The notes below the pieces were generated by a model. It searched no databases. It saw only the letters and a list, made by a program, of their open reading frames with translations, and was not told where the DNA came from. This document shows, piece by piece, positions 25,270 to 33,986 of a stretch of DNA of 64,000 bases (the stretch's first letter is position 1; every line of letters starts with the position of its first letter). The stretch lies in contig NZ_CP060828.1 of assembly GCF_014489635.1 (NCBI RefSeq), forward strand, positions 7,214,001-7,278,000. The letters run 5' to 3'. This DNA is from Streptomyces roseirectus (GTDB lineage Bacteria > Actinomycetota > Actinomycetes > Streptomycetales > Streptomycetaceae). The position numbers and the translations under genes were made by a program.

Positions 25270-26448
25270 TTACCCCCAAGCCGCCTCCGCAGCCTCCCGC
25301 ACCGACTCCCCGGACCCCACCGGGACCCCCCGCTCGGCCAGCACATCCCGCAGCACGGACAGGCACCCCAGCACGACGGCGAGCGTCGCGTGCGCCCCGT
25401 AGTGGTTCACCCGGATCATCTCGGCGGCCAGGGCACCGCCGCCTGCGGCGAGGGGCAGCGAGGGGTCGATTTCGAGGGCGCGGGCGACCAGCTCGGAGGC
25501 GGGCACCCCGGCCGGCGCACGGAGCGTCGTGGCGACGGGCGCGGCCTCGGCGGCGTCGTGGACGTACGGCGCCAGGCCCCTGCCCGCCTCAAGCCCTCCA
25601 CCCAGCTCCGGACTTCCACCCGCCTCAAGCCCCCTGCCCAGCTCCGAACCCCCACCCAGCGCCAGCGCGCCCGCGCGGGTCGCGGCGGCGGCGCGGGCAT
25701 GGCGGGACATGACCGCGTCGAGCCCGTCCGTCTCGATCCGGGAGAGGCACGCCTCAAGGGCGAGCATCTCCAGCTGCGCGGGCGCGTGCAGGAGGACCTT
25801 GCGGCCCGCGTCGACCCACCGCTCCTTCCAGTCGAGCAGGGAGAGGTACGACCGGCGCGGCGCACCCGGGTTCGCCGCCATCCGCGCCCACGCCCGCTCG
25901 CTCACCGACACCGCCGACACTCCGGCCGGCCCGCCCATCGCCTTCTGCGCCCCGATGACGCACAGATCGACACCCCACGCCTCAGGTACTACGGGTTCCG
26001 CCCCGACGGAGGCCACCGCGTCGAGGTAGAACAGCGCCCCGTACTCCCGTACGACCTCCCCGATCTCCCCTACGGGATTCGTGTTCCCGGTCGCCGCCTC
26101 CGCGTGGACGAGCGACACGAAGTCGATCGACGGGTGCTCGGCGAACGCGGCCCGCACCTGCGCCGCCGTCACCGCCGTGTGGAACGGCACCGACAGGTCG
26201 ATCACCGTCGCCCCGCAGTCCCGCAGCCAGTTCCCGAACGTCTGCCCGTAGGGGCCGGTGATGATGTTGAGGGCCGTCGTCCCGGGCCCGGCGGTCGCCC
26301 GGATCGCCCCCTCCAGCGGCAGCAGCGCCTCGCCCTGCATGATCACGACGTCCTGGGAGGTGCCCAGCAGCTTCGCCACCCGGTCCTCGATCGAGGCGAA
26401 GTGCGCGGCGCTCAGCGGGGCGAGGTCGAGGAAGGGATGGGAGGTCAC
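25270..26448 (-). CDS. Class V PLP aminotransferase, alanine-glyoxylate type
   Basis: 392 residues from a GTG with GAAGAGAG upstream (VTSHPFLDLAPL). An upstream in-frame extension reaches into the promoter region and is rejected. PLP lysine is Lys169 in CVIGAQKAMGGPAGVSAVS. GETALLPLEGAI-like IMQGEALLPLEGAIRATAGPG, VSLVHAEAATGNTNPVGEIG and YLDAVASVGAEP are family features. Residues 265-294 are a Gly/Glu-rich insertion (ELGRGLEAGGSP, then ELGGGLEAGRGLAP) encoded by two 36-bp DNA repeats, inside the C-terminal domain. The product may be serine or alanine-glyoxylate transaminase. It is divergent from an amino-acid ABC operon. Confidence 0.82.
   Translation of the reverse strand: MTSHPFLDLAPLSAAHFASIEDRVAKLLGTSQDVVIMQGEALLPLEGAIRATAGPGTTALNIITGPYGQTFGNWLRDCGATVIDLSVPFHTAVTAAQVRAAFAEHPSIDFVSLVHAEAATGNTNPVGEIGEVVREYGALFYLDAVASVGAEPVVPEAWGVDLCVIGAQKAMGGPAGVSAVSVSERAWARMAANPGAPRRSYLSLLDWKERWVDAGRKVLLHAPAQLEMLALEACLSRIETDGLDAVMSRHARAAAATRAGALALGGGSELGRGLEAGGSPELGGGLEAGRGLAPYVHDAAEAAPVATTLRAPAGVPASELVARALEIDPSLPLAAGGGALAAEMIRVNHYGAHATLAVVLGCLSVLRDVLAERGVPVGSGESVREAAEAAWG
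25585..25656. repeat. Two tandem 36-bp repeats inside the aminotransferase gene
   Basis: 25585-25620 and 25621-25656 both begin CGCCTCAAGCCC and share CCCAGCTCCG; the length is a multiple of three, so the frame is kept and each copy adds twelve residues. A partial third unit precedes them. Confidence 0.85.
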
Positions 26449-26607
26449 GGCGCTGCTCTCTTCGCTGCTCACGGACGGACGACGCAGACGAGGGTAACCG
26501 GCCGCCGCCCCCGGCCCGAGCCCGCGCCCGTTCATCCGTACGGCCCCCACCGCCCCCGGCCCGATTTGAGAGACGGCCCGGCCTCCCTGATCGTCGACAC
26601 AGGACGA

Positions 26608-26637
26608 CGAACACCAGGCACCGCCGAACACCAGGCA
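26608..26637. repeat. Direct repeat in the divergent promoter region
   Basis: CGAACACCAGGCA occurs at 26608-26620 and 26625-26637, 17 bases apart centre to centre, 38 bases before the binding-protein start. This could be a regulator site on the ABC operon. No known consensus was matched. Confidence 0.45.
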
Positions 26638-26674
26638 TCAGGGAAAAACCAGGGCAACCCCTACGGAGGTCCAT

Positions 26675-27571
26675 GTGCACCCGCTCCCCGGCCGCCGTAC
26701 CCCCCGCCCGGCCCGCCCCCTCACCGCAGCCCCCCCCACCGCAGCCCTCCTCCCCGCCCTCCTCCTCGCGACCCTCACCGCCTGCACATCGAGCGACGAC
26801 GGCGCCGGCGCCTCCGCGACGGCCGCGGGCGGCGTGAAACTCGCCAAGGCCGGACAACTCACCACCTGCACCCACCTGCCCTACCCCCCGTTCCAGTCGG
26901 AGATCGACGGCAGGGTCCAGGGCTTCGACGTCTCCCTGATCGACCTCGTCGCCAAGGAACTCGGCGTCCGGCAGACGATCCTCGACACCCCCTTCGAGAA
27001 CTTCAAGACCGGCGCCTTCCTCAACTCGGGCCAGTGCGACGTGGCCGCCGCCGGCATGACCATCACCGCCGAACGCAGGAAGAACGTCGACTTCTCCGAC
27101 CCCTACTTCGACGCCACCCAGGCCGTCCTTGTCGACAGGAACAGCGGCCTCACCTCGCTCGCCGACGTGAAGGCGAAGGGTGCGCGGCTCGGCGCGCAGG
27201 CCCAGACGACCGGCGAGGACTACGCCAAGAAGCAGGGCTTCGACCCGGTCTCCTTCGAGTCCTCCGACGCCGTCCTCAGCGGCCTGCGCACCGGCCAGGT
27301 CAAGGCCGTCATCATCGACTACCCCGTCGTACAAGGGTGGTTGAAGACCAAGACGAACGCCGACGCCTTCCGGGTCGTCGACAACCTCAACACCGGCGAG
27401 CAGTACGGCTTCACGGTCCGGAAAGGCAACACGAAACTCCTCGCCGCCATCAACAAGGCGCTGACACAGGCTCGTTCGGACGGCACGTACAAGACGCTGT
27501 ACGAGAAGTGGATCGGCCCGTACGACGCGACGGCGACATCATCACCGGCGGCGTCCCCGTCCGCGTCATGA
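26675..27571 (+). CDS. Amino-acid ABC transporter substrate-binding lipoprotein
   Basis: 298 residues. The GTG at 26675 has GGAGG five bases upstream; an ATG two bases earlier is in another frame. The signal ends LLATLTAC, with the lipidated cysteine near residue 37. The mature protein is a family 3 binding protein: [37 protein letters not shown], the [24 protein letters not shown] motif, and [19 protein letters not shown]. It binds a polar amino acid outside the membrane. The stop overlaps the permease start (ATGA). A Ser/Ala/Pro tail ends the protein. Confidence 0.9.
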   Translation: MHPLPGRRTPRPARPLTAAPPTAALLPALLLATLTACTSSDDGAGASATAAGGVKLAKAGQLTTCTHLPYPPFQSEIDGRVQGFDVSLIDLVAKELGVRQTILDTPFENFKTGAFLNSGQCDVAAAGMTITAERRKNVDFSDPYFDATQAVLVDRNSGLTSLADVKAKGARLGAQAQTTGEDYAKKQGFDPVSFESSDAVLSGLRTGQVKAVIIDYPVVQGWLKTKTNADAFRVVDNLNTGEQYGFTVRKGNTKLLAAINKALTQARSDGTYKTLYEKWIGPYDATATSSPAASPSAS

Positions 27572-28371
27572 CCGAACTCGATGCTACGAAACGCAAATTG
27601 ACGAGACGTCAGAAACAGCGGACCTCCCGCGCCGTCCAGTACGCCGTGTTCGCCGCCGCCGTCCTCGCCTTCGCGTTCGGCGCCGACTGGGGCCGTCTGC
27701 GCAACCAGTTCGCGCAGGGCGACATCGCCCGCCAGATGTTCCCGGACGTCATCACCCTCGCCCTCAGGAACACGGTCCTCTACACGCTCTCGGGGTTCGC
27801 CCTCGGACTCGTCCTCGGCCTGGTCATCGCGCTGATGCGACTGTCGTCCGTCGGCCCCTACCGCTGGGTCGCCGGCGTCTACATCGAGATCTTCCGGGGC
27901 CTGCCCGCCCTGCTCATCTTCGTCTTCATCGGCGTCGCCGTCCCCCTCGCCTTCCCCGGCACCGAGATCGTCGGCGGCACCTACGGCAAGGCCGCCCTCG
28001 CCCTCGGCCTGGTCGGCGCCGCCTACATGGCGGAGACGTTCCGCGCCGGCATCCAGGCCGTCCCCGAAGGGCAGACGGAGGCGGCCCGTTCGCTCGGTTT
28101 CAGCCCCGCCCGCGCGATGCTGTCCGTCGTCATCCCGCAGGCCGTCCGCATCATCCTGCCGCCCCTCACCAACGAGTTGATCATCCTCTTCAAGGACTCC
28201 TCCCTGGTCCTCCTCCTCGGCGTCACCCTGGAGGAACGCGAACTGTCCAAGTACGGACGGGACCTGGCGAGCACGACGGCCAACTCGACGCCGATCCTCG
28301 TCGCGGGCCTGTGCTACCTGCTGGTGACCGTCCCGCTCGGCTTCGTGGTCCGGCGGATGGAGGCCAAGTGA
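27568..28371 (+). CDS. Amino-acid ABC transporter permease
   Basis: 267 residues, about five membrane helices, ATG overlapping the preceding stop. The His/Glu/Gln/Arg/opine family signature is clear: [44 protein letters not shown], and the EAA loop [34 protein letters not shown]. There is a single permease gene, so the channel is probably a homodimer. The stop overlaps the GTG of the ATPase gene. Confidence 0.92.
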   Translation: MTELDATKRKLTRRQKQRTSRAVQYAVFAAAVLAFAFGADWGRLRNQFAQGDIARQMFPDVITLALRNTVLYTLSGFALGLVLGLVIALMRLSSVGPYRWVAGVYIEIFRGLPALLIFVFIGVAVPLAFPGTEIVGGTYGKAALALGLVGAAYMAETFRAGIQAVPEGQTEAARSLGFSPARAMLSVVIPQAVRIILPPLTNELIILFKDSSLVLLLGVTLEERELSKYGRDLASTTANSTPILVAGLCYLLVTVPLGFVVRRMEAK

Positions 28372-29150
28372 GCCCGCCCGAGATCCAACTCACCGGACTG
28401 CACAAGGCGTTCGGCGACAACGAGGTGCTGCGCGGCATCGACCTGGAGGTCGCGCGCGGCGAGGTCGTCTGCGTCATCGGCCCCTCCGGCTCCGGCAAGT
28501 CGACCCTGCTGCGCTGCGTCAACCTGCTCGAACAGCCGACGCGCGGAATAGTCGTCGTCCGCGGCGTCGAACTCACCGACCCCGACGTCGACATCGACGC
28601 CGCGCGGCGTCGGATCGGCATGGTCTTCCAGCAGTTCAACCTCTTCCCGCACCTCACCGTCACCGAGAACCTCACCCTGCCCCAACGCCGGGTCCTCAGA
28701 AGGGACAAGAGGGCCGCCGAACGCGTCGCCCACGAGAACCTGATCCGCGTCGGCCTCCAGGACAAGGCCCACGCCCGCCCCGCCTCCCTCTCCGGCGGCC
28801 AGCAGCAACGCGTCGCCATCGCACGGGCGTTGGCCATGGACCCCGAGGTCATGCTCTTCGACGAACCCACCTCCGCCCTCGACCCCGAACTCGTCGGCGA
28901 CGTCCTCGCGGTGATGCGCATGCTCGCCGACGACGGCATGACGATGATGGTCGTCACCCACGAGATGACGTTCGCGAGCGAGGTCGCGGACCGGGTGGTG
29001 TTCATGGACGGCGGAGTGGTCGTGGAGGAGGGCACCCCGGCCCAGGTCATCGGCGCCCCCGGCCACGCACGCACCCGCCACTTCCTGTCCCGCCTGCTGG
29101 ACCCGGCACGGGCGGACGTCGAAGAGGACACCGGAAACCCCGCTGGCTAG
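28368..29150 (+). CDS. Amino-acid ABC transporter ATP-binding protein
   Basis: 260 residues from the GTG overlapping the permease stop (GTGA). Walker [11 protein letters not shown]-loop [13 protein letters not shown], signature LSGGQQQR, Walker [21 protein letters not shown] and switch His in VVTHEMTFA are complete. It powers the importer formed with the two preceding genes; the three-gene set is complete. Likely substrates are polar amino acids such as glutamate, by family. Confidence 0.93.
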   Translation: MSPPEIQLTGLHKAFGDNEVLRGIDLEVARGEVVCVIGPSGSGKSTLLRCVNLLEQPTRGIVVVRGVELTDPDVDIDAARRRIGMVFQQFNLFPHLTVTENLTLPQRRVLRRDKRAAERVAHENLIRVGLQDKAHARPASLSGGQQQRVAIARALAMDPEVMLFDEPTSALDPELVGDVLAVMRMLADDGMTMMVVTHEMTFASEVADRVVFMDGGVVVEEGTPAQVIGAPGHARTRHFLSRLLDPARADVEEDTGNPAG

Positions 29151-29160
29151 GGTGCCTCCC

Positions 29161-30252
29161 ATGAACGATCAAGCGGTGCTGCACGTGAAGGGCCGGATCC
29201 TCGTCGGACCGGAGGACATCCGCGACGACCTCTGGATCATCGACGGCCGCGTCTCCCACGACCGCCCCACCGCCGTCCGCGACATCCGCACCGTCGAGGG
29301 ATGGGCCCTCCCCGGCCTCGTCGACGCCCACTGCCACGTCGGCCTCGGCCCGCACGGCCCCGTCGAACGGGACGTCGCCGAACAGCAGGCCCTCACCGAC
29401 CGCGAGGCCGGCACCCTCCTGATCCGCGACGCCGGCTCCCCCTCGGACACCCGCTGGACCGACGCCCGCGACGACCTCCCGACGATCATCCGAGCCGGCC
29501 GCCACATCGCCCGCACCCGCCGCTACATCCGGGGCTACGCCCACGAGATCGAACCGGAAGACCTCACCGCGTACGTCGCCCAGGAGGCCCGACGAGGCGA
29601 CGGCTGGGTCAAGTTGGTCGGCGACTGGATCGACCGCGAGGTCGGCGACCTCACCCCCACCTGGCCGGCGGAAGCACTCCGAGCCGCCATCGCCGAGGCC
29701 CACCGACTCGGCGCCCGGGTCACCGCGCACTGCTTCTCCGAGGACTCCCTGCGCGACCTCGTGGAGGCCGGCATCGACTGCGTCGAACACGCCACCGGCC
29801 TCACCGCCGACACCATCCCCCTCTTCGCCGAACGCGGCGTCGCCATCGTCCCCACCCTGGTCAACATCGCCACGTTCCCCACTCTCGCCGCCAACGGCGA
29901 GGCCAAGTTCCCCAGTTGGGCCGCCCACATGCGCCGCCTGCACGAACGCCGCTACGACACCGTCCGCGACGCGTACGACGCCGGCGTCCCCGTCTACGTC
30001 GGCACCGACGCCGGCGGCACCCTCCCGCACGGCCTCGTCGCCGCCGAGGTCGCCGAACTCGTCACCGCCGGCATCCCGCCTCTCGAAGCGCTCGCGGCGA
30101 CGACCTGGAAGGCCCGCGCGTGGCTCGGCCGCCCCGGACTCACCGAGGGCGCCCCCGCCGACCTCGTCGTCTACCCGCAGGACCCGCGTGCGGACGTCCG
30201 CGTCCTGGCCGCCCCGTCACACGTCGTGCTGAACGGCCGTGTCACGAGGTGA
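29161..30252 (+). CDS. Metal-dependent amidohydrolase (imidazolonepropionase-like)
   Basis: 363 residues; ATG chosen with AGGG about eight bases upstream. Amidohydrolase barrel: VEGWALPGLVDAHCHVGLG (metal-binding HxH), VKLVGDWIDREVG (lysine that is usually carbamylated), VTAHCFSED, CVEHATGL, and GTDAGGTLPHGL with the late metal aspartate. It hydrolyses C-N bonds in a cyclic amide, N-acyl compound or dipeptide. It starts ten bases after the ABC ATPase gene, so it may process the imported compound. Substrate unknown. Confidence 0.85.
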   Translation: MNDQAVLHVKGRILVGPEDIRDDLWIIDGRVSHDRPTAVRDIRTVEGWALPGLVDAHCHVGLGPHGPVERDVAEQQALTDREAGTLLIRDAGSPSDTRWTDARDDLPTIIRAGRHIARTRRYIRGYAHEIEPEDLTAYVAQEARRGDGWVKLVGDWIDREVGDLTPTWPAEALRAAIAEAHRLGARVTAHCFSEDSLRDLVEAGIDCVEHATGLTADTIPLFAERGVAIVPTLVNIATFPTLAANGEAKFPSWAAHMRRLHERRYDTVRDAYDAGVPVYVGTDAGGTLPHGLVAAEVAELVTAGIPPLEALAATTWKARAWLGRPGLTEGAPADLVVYPQDPRADVRVLAAPSHVVLNGRVTR

Positions 30253-30378
30253 CGTTGTGTCGAACGTGTGAGTGACGTACCCACGATCGTGTGAACTCGG
30301 TTCGGATCGCTGTCCGTTCGCTCGTACTGCGTAATTCTTTCGGGGTCCCGAGCAATCACTACTGGGGGTCCCACCACA

Positions 30379-31296
30379 GTGACAGGCACCAACTTCCGTA
30401 TGCCCGCACGCCGTTTCGCCGCGCTGGCGACGGCCACGGCGTTGACCGCGGGTCCCGTGGTCCTCGCCGGCGCGAGCACCGCACACGCGACCGAACAGGG
30501 CCGCGCGAGCGCCGTCGTCCTGCGGACCGGGCTCGACGTCTCCCTCCTCAACAAGACGGTCCAGGTCCCCCTGACCGTCTCGCTGAACGAGGTCCAGGCG
30601 CCGGCGTCCGCGCAGAAGACGGCGCTCACCGCGACGCTGGACGGCGTCGACAAGGGGAAGCCGTTCCAGGTCCTGCGCGCGGACGTCGCCGAGGCGAGGG
30701 CGGACGTCTCCGACGGCAAGGCCGAGGCGTCAAGTCGGCTCGCCCACGCGCGACTTCACGTCCCCGGGCTGCCCCTGCTGTCCCTCATCGAGGTCGGCGC
30801 GGTCTCCTCCAAGGCGGTCTGCGAGACCGGCAAGGCGCCGGTCGCCGACGCGAATCTGCTCGGGGCGGTGACCGTCCTCGGAAAGAAGGTCACGGTGTCC
30901 GCCGGAGGGACCACCGCGGTGACCGTCCCCGGGGTCGGCGAGGTCCGGCTCGACCTCTCCAAGCGGGAGACCACGTCCCGGACGGCCGCGGCCACCGCGC
31001 TCGAACTCTCCGTCAGCGTCAACCCGTTGAGCCTCAACGTGGCCGAGGTGACGGGGAACGTGACGCTGGTGAAGTCGACGTGCGAGACCCCGACGGCCCC
31101 GGCACCGGCTCCGCCGAAGGAGGAGGGGACGGAACAGACCTCCGTCAAGCCGCAGGAGGCAGGGGCTCCCGTCGAGGCGAACCTCGCGGAGACCGGGGGG
31201 AGTTCGAGCACGCCGTACATCGCGGGTGGTGCCGCCGCGCTGTTGGCCGTGGGTGGGGGAGCGGTGTTTCTTGCTCGGCGGGGGCGTAGGAATTAG
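30379..31296 (+). CDS. SCO1860-family LAETG-anchored surface protein
   Basis: 305 residues from a GTG with GGGGGTC nine bases upstream. Signal peptide ends STAHA (about residue 36). The mature part is beta-rich with two cysteines (VCETGKAPV, STCETPTAP), then a Pro/Glu-rich linker, LAETG at 269-273, a hydrophobic helix (YIAGGAAALLAVGGGAVFLA) and RRGRRN. This is a sortase E-type sorting signal, so the protein should be fixed to the cell wall. The family lies beside cobalamin genes in S. coelicolor as here. Its function is not known; a link with cobalamin is only positional. Confidence 0.88.
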   Translation: MTGTNFRMPARRFAALATATALTAGPVVLAGASTAHATEQGRASAVVLRTGLDVSLLNKTVQVPLTVSLNEVQAPASAQKTALTATLDGVDKGKPFQVLRADVAEARADVSDGKAEASSRLAHARLHVPGLPLLSLIEVGAVSSKAVCETGKAPVADANLLGAVTVLGKKVTVSAGGTTAVTVPGVGEVRLDLSKRETTSRTAAATALELSVSVNPLSLNVAEVTGNVTLVKSTCETPTAPAPAPPKEEGTEQTSVKPQEAGAPVEANLAETGGSSSTPYIAGGAAALLAVGGGAVFLARRGRRN

Positions 31297-31328
31297 CGCC
31301 TAAGGGGGAGGGGTGCGGGGAAGTATGG

Positions 31329-31410
31329 CGTGTGCGGCTGCCGTTGTGGCTGGTCGCGCCCACGCGGCGGTAGCCGCACATCGACACAGCCCCGCGCCCC
31401 TTAAAAAACA
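31329..31410. repeat. Dispersed Streptomyces intergenic repeat, copy B (convergent terminator)
   Basis: Contains GTGGCTGGTCGCGCCCACG and CAGCCCCGCGCCCCTTAAAAAA, the longer form of the repeat seen at 3834-3900. Arms TGTGCGGCT (31331-31339) and AGCCGCACA (31372-31380) are perfectly complementary. It fills the gap between the convergent LAETG and cobC genes and probably ends transcription from both sides. Confidence 0.7.
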
Positions 31411-31424
31411 CAGCTCCCCGGCGA

Positions 31425-32483
31425 TTATCCAGGCAGCGCCTTCTCCAAGGCTGCCAAGAAACCGTCCACCGTCTCCCTGCCCCGCACCGCCAGCCTCAAC
31501 CACTCCCCACCCAGCCCCGGAAACGTGTCCCCCCTCCGCACCGCGAACCCCCCCTCCCGCAGCCGCCGCCGCACCACATCCGCCCCCGGCAGCCGGACAA
31601 GCACAAAAGGCCCCTCGGCCGGACCCGCGACCTGTACCCCCAACTCCCGCAGCCCGGCAACGAGATGAGCCCGATCCACGGCGGCCCGGCATGCTGCCTC
31701 CTCCGCCTCCCGAAGCGCCCGCGCAGACACACACGCCTCCGCAGCCGCCAACGCGGGCGTAGACACTGGCCACAACGGCTGAGCCCGCTCCAACTCCCGT
31801 ACGACATCGGGCGAAGCCAACACGTACCCGATCCGCAGCCCCGCGAGCCCCCACGTCTTCGTGAGACTCCGCAGCACCACCAGCCCCGGCACGTCGACAC
31901 GCCCCGCCAACGCCTCCCGCTCACCGGGCACGGCGTCCATGAACGCCTCGTCGACCACCAACACCCGCCCGGGACGGGCGAGTTCGGTGATGACGGACGC
32001 CGGATGCAGCACCGACGTCGGATTCGTCGGATTCCCGATGACCACCAGATCGGCGTCCTCGGGAACCAGGGAGGGATCCAGCCGGAACCCGTCCTCGCCC
32101 CGCAGCAGCACCCGCCCCACGGAGTGCCCGGCATCCCGCAGAGCCGCCTCCGGCTCAGTGAACTGCGGGTGGACGACGACAGGTTGACGGACCTTCAGGG
32201 CGCGCGCCAGCAGCACGAACGCCTCGGCCGCCCCCGCCGTCAACAGGACCCGCTCCACCGGCAGCCCATGCCGCCCGGCGACGGCCGCGCGCGCGGCGCG
32301 GCCGTCGGGGTAGGCGGCGAGCCCGGCGAGGGAGTCGGCGATGACCCCCCGCAACCACGAAGGCGGCGTGCCCGTACGGACGTTGACCGCGAGGTCGACG
32401 AGATCCGCACCGTCGTCACGGACCTCGGCGTCACCGTGATGCCGCAGATCGTGGCCCTCGCCGGGCACCCCCTCAGTGCGCAT
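31425..32483 (-). CDS. cobC: PLP-dependent CobC-like protein (threonine-phosphate decarboxylase/aminotransferase family)
   Basis: 352 residues from the ATG at 32483, which overlaps the cbiX gene by 11 bases; a GTG a few codons later is possible. Class I aminotransferase features: LVDLAVNVRTGTPPSWL, LTAGAAEAFVLLARAL, VVIGNPTNPTSV, VLVVDEAFMD and the Schiff-base lysine in LRSLTKTWGLAGLRIGYVL. It matches the Rv2231c-type CobC proteins of actinobacteria, thought to make the aminopropanol moiety or a related step in nucleotide-loop assembly. It is the last gene of the six-gene cobM operon. Confidence 0.85.
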   Translation of the reverse strand: MRTEGVPGEGHDLRHHGDAEVRDDGADLVDLAVNVRTGTPPSWLRGVIADSLAGLAAYPDGRAARAAVAGRHGLPVERVLLTAGAAEAFVLLARALKVRQPVVVHPQFTEPEAALRDAGHSVGRVLLRGEDGFRLDPSLVPEDADLVVIGNPTNPTSVLHPASVITELARPGRVLVVDEAFMDAVPGEREALAGRVDVPGLVVLRSLTKTWGLAGLRIGYVLASPDVVRELERAQPLWPVSTPALAAAEACVSARALREAEEAACRAAVDRAHLVAGLRELGVQVAGPAEGPFVLVRLPGADVVRRRLREGGFAVRRGDTFPGLGGEWLRLAVRGRETVDGFLAALEKALPG

Positions 32484-33399
32484 GGGAGTGCGAGTGCCCG
32501 TGGTGATGGTGATGATGATGCCCGTCGTCATCGGGATGGAAGTGCGGCTGCTGCGGCGCCCCCACCTTGTCCTCGAACCCGGGCAGCGCGATCCGGTACA
32601 CGCACGAGTCGCAGTTCATCCGCAGGTCACCCTTGACGGCCTCCTCGTACCGCTCCATCACCAGATCCAGCAACTCCGGCTCGGGACCGATGACATCGGC
32701 CGAGAACACCTCCACCTCGGGATGCGCGGCGGCCCACCCCTCGGTCTGCTGCCGCACCCGGTCCGGAAGGATCCCGGTGAACAGGAAGTAGGGAAGGACG
32801 ACGATCCGCCGCGCCCCCAGCTTCACGCACCGGTCGAGCCCGCTCGGCACGTCCGGCGCCGCGAGCGACACGAACGCCGTCTCGACCCCGGCGTACCCGC
32901 GCCCCTCCCACAGCAGCCGGGCCGCCTTGTGCACCTCGGCGTTGGCGTCCGGATCGGTCGACCCACGCCCGACCAGCAGCACCGTCACATCGGCCCGGTC
33001 CTCGGGGACACGCACGGACGACTCGCCCAGCGCCTCCTCCAACCGCCGCTCCAGCACCGACAGCAGCGCCGGATGCGGCCCCAACGGGCGCCCGTAGCTG
33101 TACGAGATACCGGGGTGCCGTTCCTTCTCCCGCGCCAGCGCGGCCGGGATGTCGCCCTTGGCGTGCCCGGCGGACACCAGCATCAGCGGCACGGCGGCGA
33201 ACCGCCGCACCCCCTGTTCGACGAGTTCGGTCACGGCGTCACCGAGCGGCGGCGGGGACAGCTCGATGAAGCCGCCCGCGACGGGCAGTTCGGGGTTGCG
33301 GCGGCCCAACTCCCGTACGAAGTCGCGGAACGCCTCGGCACCGGCGTCGTCCCGGGTGCCATGGCCGGCGATGAGCAGGGCGGGCGGCGGGGTGGTCAC
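32473..33399 (-). CDS. cbiX: Sirohydrochlorin chelatase, CbiX long form, with His-rich tail
   Basis: 308 residues. Two homologous half-domains are seen: IAGHGTRDDAGAEAFRDFV with the metal-site histidine, VPLMLVSAGHAKGDIPAAL, then VLLVGRGSTDPDANAEV and VVLPYFLFTGILPDRV. CbiX inserts cobalt (or iron, for siroheme) into sirohydrochlorin. The end of the protein has a conserved MNCDSCVYRIALPGFE segment and a tail rich in His (GHHHHHHHGHSHSHAH region), a metal-loading feature of actinobacterial CbiX. Its ATG overlaps the cobH stop by ATGA. Confidence 0.9.
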   Translation of the reverse strand: MTTPPPALLIAGHGTRDDAGAEAFRDFVRELGRRNPELPVAGGFIELSPPPLGDAVTELVEQGVRRFAAVPLMLVSAGHAKGDIPAALAREKERHPGISYSYGRPLGPHPALLSVLERRLEEALGESSVRVPEDRADVTVLLVGRGSTDPDANAEVHKAARLLWEGRGYAGVETAFVSLAAPDVPSGLDRCVKLGARRIVVLPYFLFTGILPDRVRQQTEGWAAAHPEVEVFSADVIGPEPELLDLVMERYEEAVKGDLRMNCDSCVYRIALPGFEDKVGAPQQPHFHPDDDGHHHHHHHGHSHSHAH

Positions 33400-33986
33400 T
33401 GATTCTCCTCGGAAGCGGAACTCGGGTGATACAACAGGGCGTTGAGCGCGGCGGCGGCGACCGCCGACCCGCCCTTCTCGGACACGTTGGACACGGCGGG
33501 CAGCCCGCTCTCGCGCAACGCGGCCTTCGACTCGGCCGCGCCGACGAAACCGACGGGCAGCCCGATGACGAGCGCGGGGGAGGCGTCCAGCGTCAGCAGC
33601 TCCTCCAGAGCGGTCGGCGCGCAGCCGATCACCCAGATCGCCCCCGGCCCGACCTGCTCGTACGCCAGCCGGACCGCGTGGGCCGAACGGGTCAGCCCAG
33701 GACCCGACTCGGCGTCCTTCAGCCGGCAGACGGTCTCCCGCCGGGTGATGCCGGCCGCGACCATCTCGACGTCGACGACGACGGGCGCCCCGGCGTGCAG
33801 CGCGGTGTGCGCCGCCGCCAACTCGCCCTCGTCCATGACGAGATCGGCCGCGTACTCCAGATCGGCGGCGGAGTGGATGACCCGCTCCACCACCGCCCGC
33901 GTCAGCGGCGGGAAGTGCGAGGTGTCCAGCCGGGCACGCAGCCGGCGGAAGGACTCCTGCTCGATGGGGTGGACCACACGGTTCAC
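33396..33986 (-). CDS. cobH: Precorrin-8X methylmutase
   Basis: 196 residues starting MNRVVHPIEQESFRRLRARLD. Features of CobH/CbiC: VERVIHSAADLEYA with the catalytic histidine, DVEMVAAGITRR, IGCAPTALEEL, and GLPVGFVGAAESKAAL. It moves the C-11 methyl to C-12, converting precorrin-8X to hydrogenobyrinate (or the cobalt form). Overlaps of four bases with both the cbiG/cobJ and cbiX genes show translational coupling. Confidence 0.93.
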   Translation of the reverse strand: MNRVVHPIEQESFRRLRARLDTSHFPPLTRAVVERVIHSAADLEYAADLVMDEGELAAAHTALHAGAPVVVDVEMVAAGITRRETVCRLKDAESGPGLTRSAHAVRLAYEQVGPGAIWVIGCAPTALEELLTLDASPALVIGLPVGFVGAAESKAALRESGLPAVSNVSEKGGSAVAAAALNALLYHPSSASEENQ

